A stretch of 64,000 nt of DNA from an uncultured Tenacibaculum sp. (GTDB lineage Bacteria > Bacteroidota > Bacteroidia > Flavobacteriales > Flavobacteriaceae): contig NZ_CANMLT010000004.1 of assembly GCF_947498805.1 (NCBI RefSeq), forward strand, positions 248,001 through 312,000, written 5' to 3'. The position numbers and the translations under genes were made by a program. Positions 47,650-54,536 of the stretch are shown one piece after another. The notes under the pieces were generated by a model. It ran no database searches. It was not told the DNA's origin and saw only the letters and a list, made by a program, of their open reading frames with translations. Positions within the stretch are counted from its first letter, which is position 1. The number at the start of each line of letters is the position of its first letter.

Positions 47650-49239
47650 TTGCAAGACACATTATTTATATTAGTACAAAGATTATTAAAAAGCAATCAG
47701 ATCCCTTTTGATAAAGATGAATTGGCTTTTCAAATTCAAAGTCACCCATCTTATCCTAGTTTACATGCCATCACCGGTGTGTTAGATCATTTTAACATAG
47801 AAAATGTTGCTGCTGATGTTCCAGCCAATAAAGAAACTCTAGTACAACTACCAGATTGTTTCTTAGCACAAATCAATACCGAAAAAGGAAAGGATTTGGT
47901 GATTGTTGATCGAAAAAAGCAAGATTATGTTGTTTATAACTCTGAAAACAAAAAACAAAAGCATACCGAACAAGAATTCATAGAAAAATTTACGGGTATT
48001 ATTGTAGCGGTTGAAAAAACTGAAGAAAGTTTACAGCCAGAGAAAAAATCGAACTTTGCTAAGTTTTTAGCCATTGGATTGTTAATTGGTTTAACAGGAT
48101 TTACATTATATCAAAACACTATTAATCTATATACCTTGGCATACTTAGTATTGTCTGTTGTTGGAATTATTACTAGTGTTGCCATTGTAAAACAAGAATT
48201 AGGTTTAAAAACATCTATAGGAAATGCCTTTTGTTCTGGAGCTGATGATAAAAAAGATTGTGATGCAGTATTAACTTCAAAAGGAGCAGAAATTATAAAA
48301 GGATATAAACTGAGTGATTTGAGTGTGTTGTATTTCTCTGGGCTTACTTTATTAACCTTAGCTCAGATTGCAAATCCAGCTATTTCTTATACGATTAGTT
48401 TACTAGCCATTCCGGTTACTTTATATTCTATATATTATCAATATGCCATAGTAAAGAAGTGGTGTATGTTGTGTTTAAGTATTGTAGGGGTTTTATGGTT
48501 ACAAGCAGCTGTACCTTTAATAACCAATACCTATATAACAACATTTGTTCCTACAAGTTTTGTTGCTTTTGGTATTGTTGCGTCTTTAACTTGGTTAGCT
48601 TGGTATTTTATCAAACCACTAGTAGCTGAAGTAACTGAATTAAGAAAAGAGAAGATAGAAAGTGTAAAATTCAAGAGAAACTTTACATTACTAAATAGTT
48701 TATTACACAAATCTCCACAGTTATATACACAGATAGAAAACAGTCAGGAGATTGTATTTGGAAATCCTAACTCAGCTTTAGAGCTTACCATTGTTACCAA
48801 TCCTTTTTGTGGTCATTGTAAACCAGTGCATGAGCATATTGATGAGATTTTACATCGTTATGCCAATAATGTAAGAATCAAAATAAGATTTAACATTAAT
48901 ACAGAAAACAAAGACGGGGATGCTGTAAAAATAACCAGCAGACTTATAGAAATATACCACAATGAAGGAAGCGAAGCTTGTTTAAAAGCAATGGATGCTA
49001 TTTATGGAGGTGAAAAACCAGCAAAGTGGTTAGAAACTTATGGAACCTGTACTCAACAAGAAGTATATATAGCAGAACTAGAAAGAGAAAAAGAGTGGTG
49101 TACTAACAATGCTATTAATTTTACACCAGAAATCTTAGTGAATGGAAGATCATTCCCTAAAGAATATAATAGAACAGATTTAATCTTATTTATTGAAGAT
49201 TTAGAAGAAAGTTCTCAAGGACTAGTAAAAGTTCAGTAA
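47650..49239 (+). CDS. VKOR-thioredoxin disulfide oxidase with degenerate C39-like N-terminal domain
   Basis: 529 residues, TTG start. N-terminal about 130 residues resemble the C39 peptidase fold (SHPSYPSLHAITGVLDHFNI; DLVIVDRKKQDYVVYN), but the catalytic Cys and His are absent. Then a vitamin K epoxide reductase domain of about five helices with loop Cys pair in FCSGADDKKDCDAV and active CMLC. The C-terminal part is a DsbA/DsbG-like thioredoxin domain with NPFCGHCKPVHEH and further Cys (EACLKA, GTCTQ, EWCTNN). VKOR re-oxidises the thioredoxin partner using quinone. Fusion of both with a peptidase-like leader-binding fold, next to Cys-rich double-glycine peptides, points to oxidative folding of those peptides. 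That last step is inference. Confidence 0.88.
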   Translation: MQDTLFILVQRLLKSNQIPFDKDELAFQIQSHPSYPSLHAITGVLDHFNIENVAADVPANKETLVQLPDCFLAQINTEKGKDLVIVDRKKQDYVVYNSENKKQKHTEQEFIEKFTGIIVAVEKTEESLQPEKKSNFAKFLAIGLLIGLTGFTLYQNTINLYTLAYLVLSVVGIITSVAIVKQELGLKTSIGNAFCSGADDKKDCDAVLTSKGAEIIKGYKLSDLSVLYFSGLTLLTLAQIANPAISYTISLLAIPVTLYSIYYQYAIVKKWCMLCLSIVGVLWLQAAVPLITNTYITTFVPTSFVAFGIVASLTWLAWYFIKPLVAEVTELRKEKIESVKFKRNFTLLNSLLHKSPQLYTQIENSQEIVFGNPNSALELTIVTNPFCGHCKPVHEHIDEILHRYANNVRIKIRFNINTENKDGDAVKITSRLIEIYHNEGSEACLKAMDAIYGGEKPAKWLETYGTCTQQEVYIAELEREKEWCTNNAINFTPEILVNGRSFPKEYNRTDLILFIEDLEESSQGLVKVQ

Positions 49240-49253
49240 ATACATAATAAAAA

Positions 49254-49283
49254 CAAAGCCCTAAAAAGGGCTTTGCGTTTTTG
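49254..49283 (+). terminator. Terminator after the VKOR gene
   Basis: Stem CAAAGCCCT / AGGGCTTTG with AAAA loop, followed by CGTTTTTG. It ends only 6 nt before the first pseudoknot leader, leaving little room for a separate promoter. Confidence 0.88.
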
Positions 49284-49289
49284 AACAAT

Positions 49290-49340
49290 ATTCTCTCGCG
49301 AAGAATAGACACAAAGGTGAGTGTCTCTAAATGTTCGCCA
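49290..49340 (+). ncRNA. Peptide-leader pseudoknot RNA, copy A
   Basis: Hairpin ATTCT/AGAAT with loop CTCGCGA (49290-49306). Then stem 1 AGACAC (49307-49312) with GTGTCT (49321-49326), and stem 2 GGTGA (49316-49320) with TCGCC (49335-49339; one U-G pair). Stem 2 differs completely in sequence from the other copies but still pairs. Start codon 26 nt downstream. Confidence 0.75.
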
Positions 49341-49365
49341 CAAAAGTAACCTTATTATTTTAATT

Positions 49366-49581
49366 ATGAAAAAATCAATTTTAAACTTAGGAAAAGTTTT
49401 GAGTAGAACAGAACAAAAGAAGATTGATGGAGGTGGTTTTGGGCCATTAAAACCAAGAAGATGTTGTGATCCAGCATTACAATGTTGTACTACGAGTCAC
49501 TTGGCATTAAACAATCCAAGTTGTGGAGGAACCTATATGTCGGGATGTCAATACCATCCAGCAAATGGTTGTTGTATTTAA
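49366..49581 (+). CDS. Double-glycine peptide precursor 1 (8 Cys)
   Basis: 71 residues. The 23-residue leader MKKSILNLGKVLSRTEQKK ends IDGG. Core about 48 residues with CC, CC, C, C, CC (8 cysteines, the most in the set) and a basic PRR start. A third Gly follows GG, so the exact cleavage site is ambiguous. ATG 49366 chosen because the leader family begins there; the frame upstream runs into the pseudoknot. First of four genes after copy A. Confidence 0.88.
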   Translation: MKKSILNLGKVLSRTEQKKIDGGGFGPLKPRRCCDPALQCCTTSHLALNNPSCGGTYMSGCQYHPANGCCI

Positions 49582-49592
49582 CAAGAAAAGTT

Positions 49593-49763
49593 ATGAAGAA
49601 ATCAATTTTAATTTTAGGTAAAGCCTTAAATAAAAAGGAACAAAACCAAATTAACGGTGGTAACAATTCTTGTAAGTATGCTATTTCGATTGACGGTACA
49701 TTATGTTTATGCATAGGTTGGTCACCAGACGGAAATGGTTTTTGTGAAAATAATTATAGATAA
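49593..49763 (+). CDS. Double-glycine peptide precursor 2 (4 Cys)
   Basis: 56 residues. Leader MKKSILILGKALNKKEQNQ then INGG. Core of 33 residues starts NNSCKYAIS and has four Cys, including CLC. Eleven nt after precursor 1, no pseudoknot between, so probably co-transcribed. Confidence 0.87.
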   Translation: MKKSILILGKALNKKEQNQINGGNNSCKYAISIDGTLCLCIGWSPDGNGFCENNYR

Positions 49764-49773
49764 GAACAACTTT

Positions 49774-49965
49774 ATGAAAAAATCAATCTTAAAAATAGGT
49801 AACGCTTTGAATAAATCAGAGCAAAAAGAAATAAATGGAGGAAGAGTTCCTTCACTAAAGTTTTGCTGTGGAGGCACAGGAGGAATAGTAGTAGCTCATT
49901 TTCATTGTGCAATAGGATCTTATGGAACAGATTTGTGTAATGGACAGTGTTGGGCGTGTTATTAG
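49774..49965 (+). CDS. Double-glycine peptide precursor 3 (6 Cys)
   Basis: 63 residues. Leader MKKSILKIGNALNKSEQKE then INGG. Core of 40 residues, CC near the start and CxxCWAC at the end, six Cys. Hydrophobic glycine-rich middle (GGTGGIVVAHF). Ten nt after precursor 2. Confidence 0.87.
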   Translation: MKKSILKIGNALNKSEQKEINGGRVPSLKFCCGGTGGIVVAHFHCAIGSYGTDLCNGQCWACY

Positions 49966-49981
49966 TAAATAAAACAGCAAA

Positions 49982-50149
49982 ATGAAAAATCAAATCTTAA
50001 ACTTAGGGAAAGTTTTAAATAAAGCGGCACTAAAAAATATTAAAGGAAATGGACCATTTTCTCAGCCTTGTACGACTGATGATGATTGTCCATTTTGTCA
50101 TACTTGTGAAAATGTTTTTTCAGGAAAAGTATGTATAGGTAACTGCTAA
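49982..50149 (+). CDS. Peptide precursor 4 with altered GG site (6 Cys)
   Basis: 55 residues. Leader MKNQILNLGKVLNKAALKN, but the cleavage site reads IKGNG instead of INGG. Core of about 32 residues with six Cys (DDDCPFCHTC, then two more) and acidic character. If the C39 protease needs GG this peptide may be cut poorly or at a different bond. Intact otherwise. Seventeen nt after precursor 3. Confidence 0.8.
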   Translation: MKNQILNLGKVLNKAALKNIKGNGPFSQPCTTDDDCPFCHTCENVFSGKVCIGNC

Positions 50150-50157
50150 AAACTTCA

Positions 50158-50201
50158 AGATATATTATGTTTGATTATTAATAATCGGGCATAATATATC
50201 T
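50158..50201 (+). repeat. Nested 44-nt hairpin
   Basis: Outer arms AGATATATTATG / CATAATATATCT, then TTT opposite GGG, then inner arms GATTA / TAATC with TTAA loop. In plus-strand RNA the TTT/GGG step pairs as three U-G wobbles, giving a continuous 20-bp helix. On the minus strand this step would be AAA/CCC and mismatched. No T-run follows. Confidence 0.7.
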
Positions 50202-50217
50202 AGGTTTAAGTATAAAA

Positions 50218-50283
50218 ATGAAAAGGAAATATTGAACTTAGGTAAAGTTTTAAATAAAACAGAACTGAAGAATAATGATTGAG
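50218..50283 (+). pseudogene. Frameshifted double-glycine precursor remnant
   Basis: ATGAAAAGG then a stop after five codons. In a shifted frame the sequence reads KILNLGKVLNKTELKNND and stops. It is a clear leader remnant with no core. Confidence 0.8.
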
Positions 50284-50442
50284 ATATTTTATATTTAACA
50301 GATTCTGAATATATAAACATTCCTTTTATTCTGAAGACCTAGTGGTATGTGTTTAGAAAGCATATATGTTAGCTCGGATTCAATAGAATTAAATCATAGA
50401 GAGATGGAAGATTCATCTCTTTTAACTAAAATAAATTTATAA

Positions 50443-52629
50443 TTGAGAAAATTTCCAAATTATAAGCAAACAGAGGCCAAAGATTGTGGACCTACTTGTA
50501 TTAAGATTATTGCCAAGCATTATGGTAAGACTATCAACACTCAACAACTACGTAAACTAAGTGAAACTACACGAGAAGGTAGTAGTTTATTAGGGTTAAG
50601 TGAAGCAGTTGAATCAATTGGTTTTAAATCTTTAGGAATAAAACTAGCGTTTAATAAATTAAAAGAAGCGCCTTTTCCTTGTATTATCCATTGGAATAAG
50701 AATCATTATGTGGTACTCTATAAAATAAAAAAAGATACCGTATACATTTCTGACCCAGCACATGGATTAATAACCTTTACGAAAGAAGAGTTTATTCAGC
50801 ATTGGATTGGTAATAATGCCGATGAAAATACAGAGGAAGGAATTGCTTTACTTATAGAGCCTACTCCTAGGTTTTATAGTGAAGAGTTTGAAGAGGATGA
50901 GAAGTTTGGATTTGGATTTATTTTCAAGTATTTATTTAAGTACAAAAAATTTGTTGCACAGTTAATCGTAGGATTATTAGCAGGGAGTTTATTACAATTA
51001 ATCCTGCCCTTTTTAACCCAAAGTGTGGTAGATGTAGGTATTAAAAATCAAGACCTAAACTTTGTATACCTTATTCTATTTGCGCAACTGTTTTTGTTTA
51101 TAGGAAAAGCATCTTTAGAGATTATAAGAAGTTGGATTTTATTACATCTTAGTACAAGAATCAATATTTCTTTAATATCCGATTTTTTCATCAAGTTAAT
51201 GAAATTACCTATTTCTTATTTTGATGTGAGAATGACAGGAGACTTATTACAAAGAATCAATGATCATAAACGTATTGAAAGAATCTTAACAACGTCTTCA
51301 CTAACGGTACTCTTTTCCTTTTTTAACCTAATTATATTCAGTTTAGTACTTGGATATTATAGCTTACAAATCTTTGGAGTATTTGTATTGGGAAGTGTAC
51401 TGTATTTCGGATGGGTTTTATTCTTCTTTAAAAAGAGAAAAGAACTCGATTACAAACGTTTCTCTCAAGTAAGTCAAGAACAAAGTAAAGTAATTGAGCT
51501 TATCAATGGAATGCAAGAAATAAAGCTACATAATGCAGAAAGACGTATGCGTTGGAATTGGGAATATGTACAAGCCCGATTGTTTAAAGTTGCTACCAAG
51601 AGTTTAGCCTTAGAACAAACACAAAGTGTAGGTTCTAACTTTATCAATGAACTAAAAAACATGTTCATTACCATACTCTCTGCCAAACTGGTTATTGATG
51701 GAAACATCACCTTAGGTATGATGATGGCCATTAGTTATATAGTAGGACAATTAAACGGTCCTATTACCCAGCTTATTAGTTTTATGAGAGATGTACAAGA
51801 TGCACAGATATCGGTAGATAGATTAGGAGAAATCCACAATATGGAAGATGAGGAAAAACCAGAGGATGAGAAAGTAACTCAAATTCCAGAAGATGCAGCT
51901 ATCAAACTAAGTAACATATCCTTTAGATATACAGGAGGATTAGAACCTGTGTTAAAGGATTTATCCTTAGAAATACCTGCAAATAAAACCACAGCTATTG
52001 TGGGAGTAAGTGGTAGTGGAAAATCAACCCTTATGAAACTCTTGTTAGGGTTTTATCAAGTAGACAAAGGAGATATTATGGTTAACAATTTTAATCTAAG
52101 AAATATCTCACAAAAAGAATGGAGAAGAAACTGTGGTGTGGTAATGCAAGAAGGATACATTTTTAATGATTCTATAGCTAAAAACATTGCAGTAGGTGAA
52201 GATTATGTAGATAAAGAAAAATTAGCACATGCGATAGATGTAGCCAATATCTCAGATTATATAGAAAGTCTTCCTTTAGGATACAATACCAAAATAGGAA
52301 GTGAAGGAAATGGACTTAGTACAGGACAAAAACAACGTTTGTTAATTGCTAGATCTGTGTACAAAAATCCGAAGTTTTTATTTTTTGATGAAGCTACAAG
52401 TGCATTAGACGCCAACAATGAAAAGGTAATTATGGGAAAACTAAACACCTTTTTTGCTAACAAAACAGCAGTGGTTATTGCCCATAGATTAAGTACTGTA
52501 AAAAATGCACATCAAATTGTGGTGTTAGACAAAGGAAAAATCATAGAAAAAGGAACTCATGAAGAGTTAATCAAACTAAAAGGAAGTTATTACCATCTAG
52601 TTAAAAACCAATTAGATTTAGGTAAATAA
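50443..52629 (+). CDS. C39 peptidase-containing ABC exporter (PCAT)
   Basis: 728 residues, TTG start at 50443 since the peptidase begins at once. C39 domain 1-130: Q9, catalytic C15 in KDCGPTC, H88 in NKNHYVV and D104 in SDPAHG are all present. Membrane domain about 165-440 with six helices. ATPase domain: Walker A VGVSGSGKST, signature LSTGQ (normally LSGGQ), Walker B FLFFDEATSALD and H-loop AHRLST. It cleaves after the double glycine and exports the core. The matching leader peptides surround it, and the HlyD adaptor follows. Confidence 0.95.
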   Translation: MRKFPNYKQTEAKDCGPTCIKIIAKHYGKTINTQQLRKLSETTREGSSLLGLSEAVESIGFKSLGIKLAFNKLKEAPFPCIIHWNKNHYVVLYKIKKDTVYISDPAHGLITFTKEEFIQHWIGNNADENTEEGIALLIEPTPRFYSEEFEEDEKFGFGFIFKYLFKYKKFVAQLIVGLLAGSLLQLILPFLTQSVVDVGIKNQDLNFVYLILFAQLFLFIGKASLEIIRSWILLHLSTRINISLISDFFIKLMKLPISYFDVRMTGDLLQRINDHKRIERILTTSSLTVLFSFFNLIIFSLVLGYYSLQIFGVFVLGSVLYFGWVLFFFKKRKELDYKRFSQVSQEQSKVIELINGMQEIKLHNAERRMRWNWEYVQARLFKVATKSLALEQTQSVGSNFINELKNMFITILSAKLVIDGNITLGMMMAISYIVGQLNGPITQLISFMRDVQDAQISVDRLGEIHNMEDEEKPEDEKVTQIPEDAAIKLSNISFRYTGGLEPVLKDLSLEIPANKTTAIVGVSGSGKSTLMKLLLGFYQVDKGDIMVNNFNLRNISQKEWRRNCGVVMQEGYIFNDSIAKNIAVGEDYVDKEKLAHAIDVANISDYIESLPLGYNTKIGSEGNGLSTGQKQRLLIARSVYKNPKFLFFDEATSALDANNEKVIMGKLNTFFANKTAVVIAHRLSTVKNAHQIVVLDKGKIIEKGTHEELIKLKGSYYHLVKNQLDLGK

Positions 52630-52646
52630 GAAAGAACATATATAAA

Positions 52647-52699
52647 ATTCCCTCGCGAGGAGTAGACACAAACCTTGAGTGTCTTTAAATAGTTCAAGG
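52647..52699 (+). ncRNA. Peptide-leader pseudoknot RNA, copy B
   Basis: Hairpin ATTCC/GGAGT, loop CTCGCGA (52647-52663). Stem 1 AGACAC (52664-52669) / GTGTCT (52679-52684). Stem 2 CCTTGA (52673-52678) / TCAAGG (52694-52699). Start codon 30 nt downstream. The hairpin stem differs from copy A by paired changes. Confidence 0.78.
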
Positions 52700-52729
52700 A
52701 TTTAATCAAATTAATTAAATCTTAAAGTG

Positions 52730-52945
52730 ATGAAAAAAACAATTTTAAACTTAGGAAGAGCTCTTCATACAGTTGAGCAGAAAAATGTAAAAGGTGGACA
52801 AATGCAAATAGGTATCGTAGATAGAGATGGACGAGATTGTAGGTATCCATATTGTTTAAACAATTTTGGTAGATGTGTACATAGTATTCACGGATGTAGT
52901 AGTGGTGCAGGTGGTAATGATGGAGACATCACAACTTTTTTCTAA
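52730..52945 (+). CDS. Double-glycine peptide precursor 5 (4 Cys)
   Basis: 71 residues. Leader MKKTILNLGRALHTVEQKN then VKGG. Core of 48 residues with four Cys (DCRYPYC, RC, GC) followed by a Gly/Asp-rich tail SSGAGGNDGDITTFF. Follows the exporter gene behind pseudoknot copy B. Confidence 0.87.
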   Translation: MKKTILNLGRALHTVEQKNVKGGQMQIGIVDRDGRDCRYPYCLNNFGRCVHSIHGCSSGAGGNDGDITTFF

Positions 52946-52954
52946 AAAGAATCT

Positions 52955-52999
52955 GATGTTCTATTTTGAGCATCTTTAAATATTCTGTAAAATCAAAAT
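52955..52999 (+). ncRNA. Possible degenerate pseudoknot, copy I
   Basis: GATG (52955-52958) can pair with CATC (52971-52974), and ATTTTGA (52963-52969) with TCAAAAT (52993-52999), in the same interlaced order as the other copies and with TTTAAAT after stem 1. Unlike them, it has no upstream CGCGA hairpin, the last loop is 18 nt, and only 4 nt separate it from an ATG. It precedes a broken precursor, so it may be decaying with it. Confidence 0.4.
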
Positions 53000-53003
53000 A
53001 ATC

Positions 53004-53048
53004 ATGAAAGACTCATTAAGAGTTCTAAAAAGGTTGCATGGTCTATAA
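53004..53048 (+). pseudogene. Possible precursor-leader remnant
   Basis: Reads MKDSLRVLKRLHGL then stop, loosely like MKKSILNLGKxL. No core follows; the next 110 nt contain no intact gene. Weak call resting on position and N-terminal similarity. Confidence 0.4.
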
Positions 53049-53162
53049 ATGACATAAATACCCTAGTAATTACAGAATATTTATAAATAAAACATTATTG
53101 AAATGGATGAAGAACAAAGTTAAGGTGATTTGAAAACTCCATTCATGAGATAATAACAACAA

Positions 53163-53217
53163 TTTTCTTTCGCGAAGAAAAAGACAGAAACCTTGAGTGT
53201 CTTTAAATAGTTCAAGG
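53163..53217 (+). ncRNA. Peptide-leader pseudoknot RNA, copy C
   Basis: Hairpin TTTTCT/AGAAAA, loop TTCGCGA (53163-53181). Stem 1 AGACA (53182-53186) / TGTCT (53198-53202). Stem 2 CCTTGA (53191-53196) / TCAAGG (53212-53217). Start codon 29 nt downstream. Confidence 0.77.
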
Positions 53218-53246
53218 ATTTAATCAAATTAATTAAATCTTAAATT

Positions 53247-53414
53247 ATGAAAAAATCAATTTTAAACTTAGGAACTCCTTTAAATTCAACAGAGTTAAAA
53301 GAAGTTTACGGAAGCGGATTCCCTTGCTACTGTAATGGTAGATATGTAGGGCAAGCAACTAGTATTTCACAATGTTGGAATATGTGTCCTGCAACAATTG
53401 AAGCTATAAAATAA
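53247..53414 (+). CDS. Peptide precursor 6 with altered GG site (4 Cys)
   Basis: 55 residues. Leader MKKSILNLGTPLNSTELKE, then VYGSG in place of INGG. Core of about 32 residues with four Cys in two pairs (FPCYCNG and QCWNMC). Intact frame. The Ser at the second Gly position may affect processing. First gene after copy C. Confidence 0.8.
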   Translation: MKKSILNLGTPLNSTELKEVYGSGFPCYCNGRYVGQATSISQCWNMCPATIEAIK

Positions 53415-53424
53415 GTTATTGAAA

Positions 53425-53610
53425 ATGAAAAAGTCAATTTTAAACTTAGGAAAAAGCCTTAATAAGGCAGAACAAAAGAAGATTAATGGTGGAATTGCAA
53501 TAGCGTGTTTTAGCCATTCAGATTGCCCTAGAGAAATGGGATGTTGCAAAAACGCACCATATATGGGATTGTGTATGTTAGGAAGTGATTACAGAAACTA
53601 TTGTAATTAA
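53425..53610 (+). CDS. Double-glycine peptide precursor 7 (6 Cys)
   Basis: 61 residues. Leader MKKSILNLGKSLNKAEQKK then INGG. Core of 38 residues, IAIACFSHSDCP...GCCK...LC...YCN, six Cys. A TTG six nt upstream is in frame but the family start is ATG 53425. Ten nt after precursor 6. Confidence 0.88.
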   Translation: MKKSILNLGKSLNKAEQKKINGGIAIACFSHSDCPREMGCCKNAPYMGLCMLGSDYRNYCN

Positions 53611-53614
53611 AAAG

Positions 53615-53667
53615 TTTTCCTAAGGAAAAGGACAGTATAGCTTTGAGTGTCCTAAAATAAATCAAAG
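53615..53667 (+). ncRNA. Peptide-leader pseudoknot RNA, copy D
   Basis: Hairpin TTTTCC/GGAAAA with loop TAA (53615-53629), so the CGCGA loop is lost while the stem is kept. Stem 1 AGGACA (53629-53634) / TGTCCT (53648-53653). Stem 2 CTTTGA (53641-53646) / TCAAAG (53662-53667). Both stems differ from the consensus by compensating changes. Start codon 29 nt downstream. Confidence 0.78.
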
Positions 53668-53696
53668 ATTATAATTAAATTATAGATAATATAACA

Positions 53697-53909
53697 ATGA
53701 AAAAGTCAATTTTAAATTTAGGTAAAATCTTAAATAAGGAAAATCAAAAACAAATCAATGGAGGTATGATAGGATGCCCAGGTCCAAGATGTTATGGAGT
53801 TAGTGGTATGGGATGTGGTACATGTGATGATTACCATGCGCTTTCATTCGCATGTAAATCAAGAGTATTAGTACATGCTGATTGTTTTATTGGTATTGAA
53901 CCAAATTAA
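53697..53909 (+). CDS. Double-glycine peptide precursor 8 (6 Cys)
   Basis: 70 residues. Leader MKKSILNLGKILNKENQKQ then INGG. Core of 47 residues with CPGPRC, GCGTC and two later single Cys, six in all. First of four precursor genes that run into the HlyD gene without an obvious terminator. Confidence 0.88.
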   Translation: MKKSILNLGKILNKENQKQINGGMIGCPGPRCYGVSGMGCGTCDDYHALSFACKSRVLVHADCFIGIEPN

Positions 53910-53919
53910 GATTCGTACA

Positions 53920-54075
53920 ATGAAAAAATCGATTTTAAACTTAGGAAGAGTTCTAAATAATTTAGAACAGAAGGAGTTGTATGGAGGATCTATTAAAGGA
54001 TGTAAAGTTCTCCCAGTTTGTGAGGGATCAAACTATATCATTCGTGATTGTATATGTTATTATCAACCACATTAA
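53920..54075 (+). CDS. Double-glycine peptide precursor 9 (4 Cys)
   Basis: 51 residues, the shortest. Leader MKKSILNLGRVLNNLEQKE then LYGG. Core of 28 residues, SIKGCKVLPVCEGS...DCICYYQPH, four Cys. Ten nt after precursor 8. Start taken at ATG 53920 by leader homology. Confidence 0.87.
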   Translation: MKKSILNLGRVLNNLEQKELYGGSIKGCKVLPVCEGSNYIIRDCICYYQPH

Positions 54076-54087
54076 AAAATTTGAAGA

Positions 54088-54303
54088 ATGAAAAAATCAA
54101 TTTTAAATTTAGGTAAAAGCCTTAATAGGGCTGAACAAAAAACAATAAAAGGAGGTGCTATACCTTGTTTTGAATGGTGCGCATTAGACCCAATGAGTCA
54201 AGCGTTATTTGATAAACCACTTTACTGTAATTGTAATAGCTCTGGAGGATCTGGAGGAGGTGGTGGATCTAAAGATGATGATGGTCCAGTTAATGCTCTA
54301 TAA
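54088..54303 (+). CDS. Double-glycine peptide precursor 10 with Gly-Ser-rich tail (4 Cys)
   Basis: 71 residues. Leader MKKSILNLGKSLNRAEQKT then IKGG. Core of 48 residues: a Cys part (IPCFEWC...YCNCN, four Cys), then SSGGSGGGGGSKDDDGPVNAL. That tail is a flexible Gly-Ser run plus an acidic end, unlike the others. Twelve nt after precursor 9. Confidence 0.86.
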   Translation: MKKSILNLGKSLNRAEQKTIKGGAIPCFEWCALDPMSQALFDKPLYCNCNSSGGSGGGGGSKDDDGPVNAL

Positions 54304-54319
54304 TTTTAAAGTTAATATG

Positions 54320-54511
54320 ATGAAAAAATCAATTTTAAATTTAGGAAAAGCTATTCGTAAAGAAGAACAAAAAACTATAAATGGAGGTTTTGGAAATACC
54401 TGCGGAGGTTTTGGTTCTTATTATGTGAATAGTTGTAATGATTGTGTAAACAATATATTACCTGGAGCGCCAACATTTTGTCGTAATAACTGCTGTATAG
54501 TAGCTTATTAA
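54320..54511 (+). CDS. Double-glycine peptide precursor 11 (6 Cys)
   Basis: 63 residues. Leader MKKSILNLGKAIRKEEQKT then INGG. Core of 40 residues, GNTCGGFGSYYVNSCNDC...FCRNNCC, six Cys. Two adjacent ATG codons (54317, 54320); the second matches the family start. Followed 25 nt later by the adaptor gene. Confidence 0.87.
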   Translation: MKKSILNLGKAIRKEEQKTINGGFGNTCGGFGSYYVNSCNDCVNNILPGAPTFCRNNCCIVAY

Positions 54512-54523
54512 TAATTTATTGGA

Positions 54524-54529
54524 AGGAGG
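54524..54529 (+). promoter_or_regulatory. Strong Shine-Dalgarno site before the HlyD gene
   Basis: GGAGGA 7-8 nt before ATG 54537 (context GGAAGGAGGAACAAAAATG). Such a site is rare in Bacteroidota and favours ATG 54537 over the in-frame TTG at 54519. Confidence 0.55.
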
Positions 54530-54536
54530 AACAAAA

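Larger units (their letters stand above)
50150..50442. other. Interval with a long hairpin and a broken precursor
   Basis: Holds the 44-nt hairpin (50158-50201) and a frameshifted leader remnant (50218-50283). The remaining 160 nt before the exporter gene show no gene or clear promoter. Confidence 0.6.

Noticed and set aside
53049..53162. Further precursor remnant between 53049 and 53162
   Set aside because: There are only weak resemblances (ATGAAGAACAAAGTTAAGG); not enough to call.
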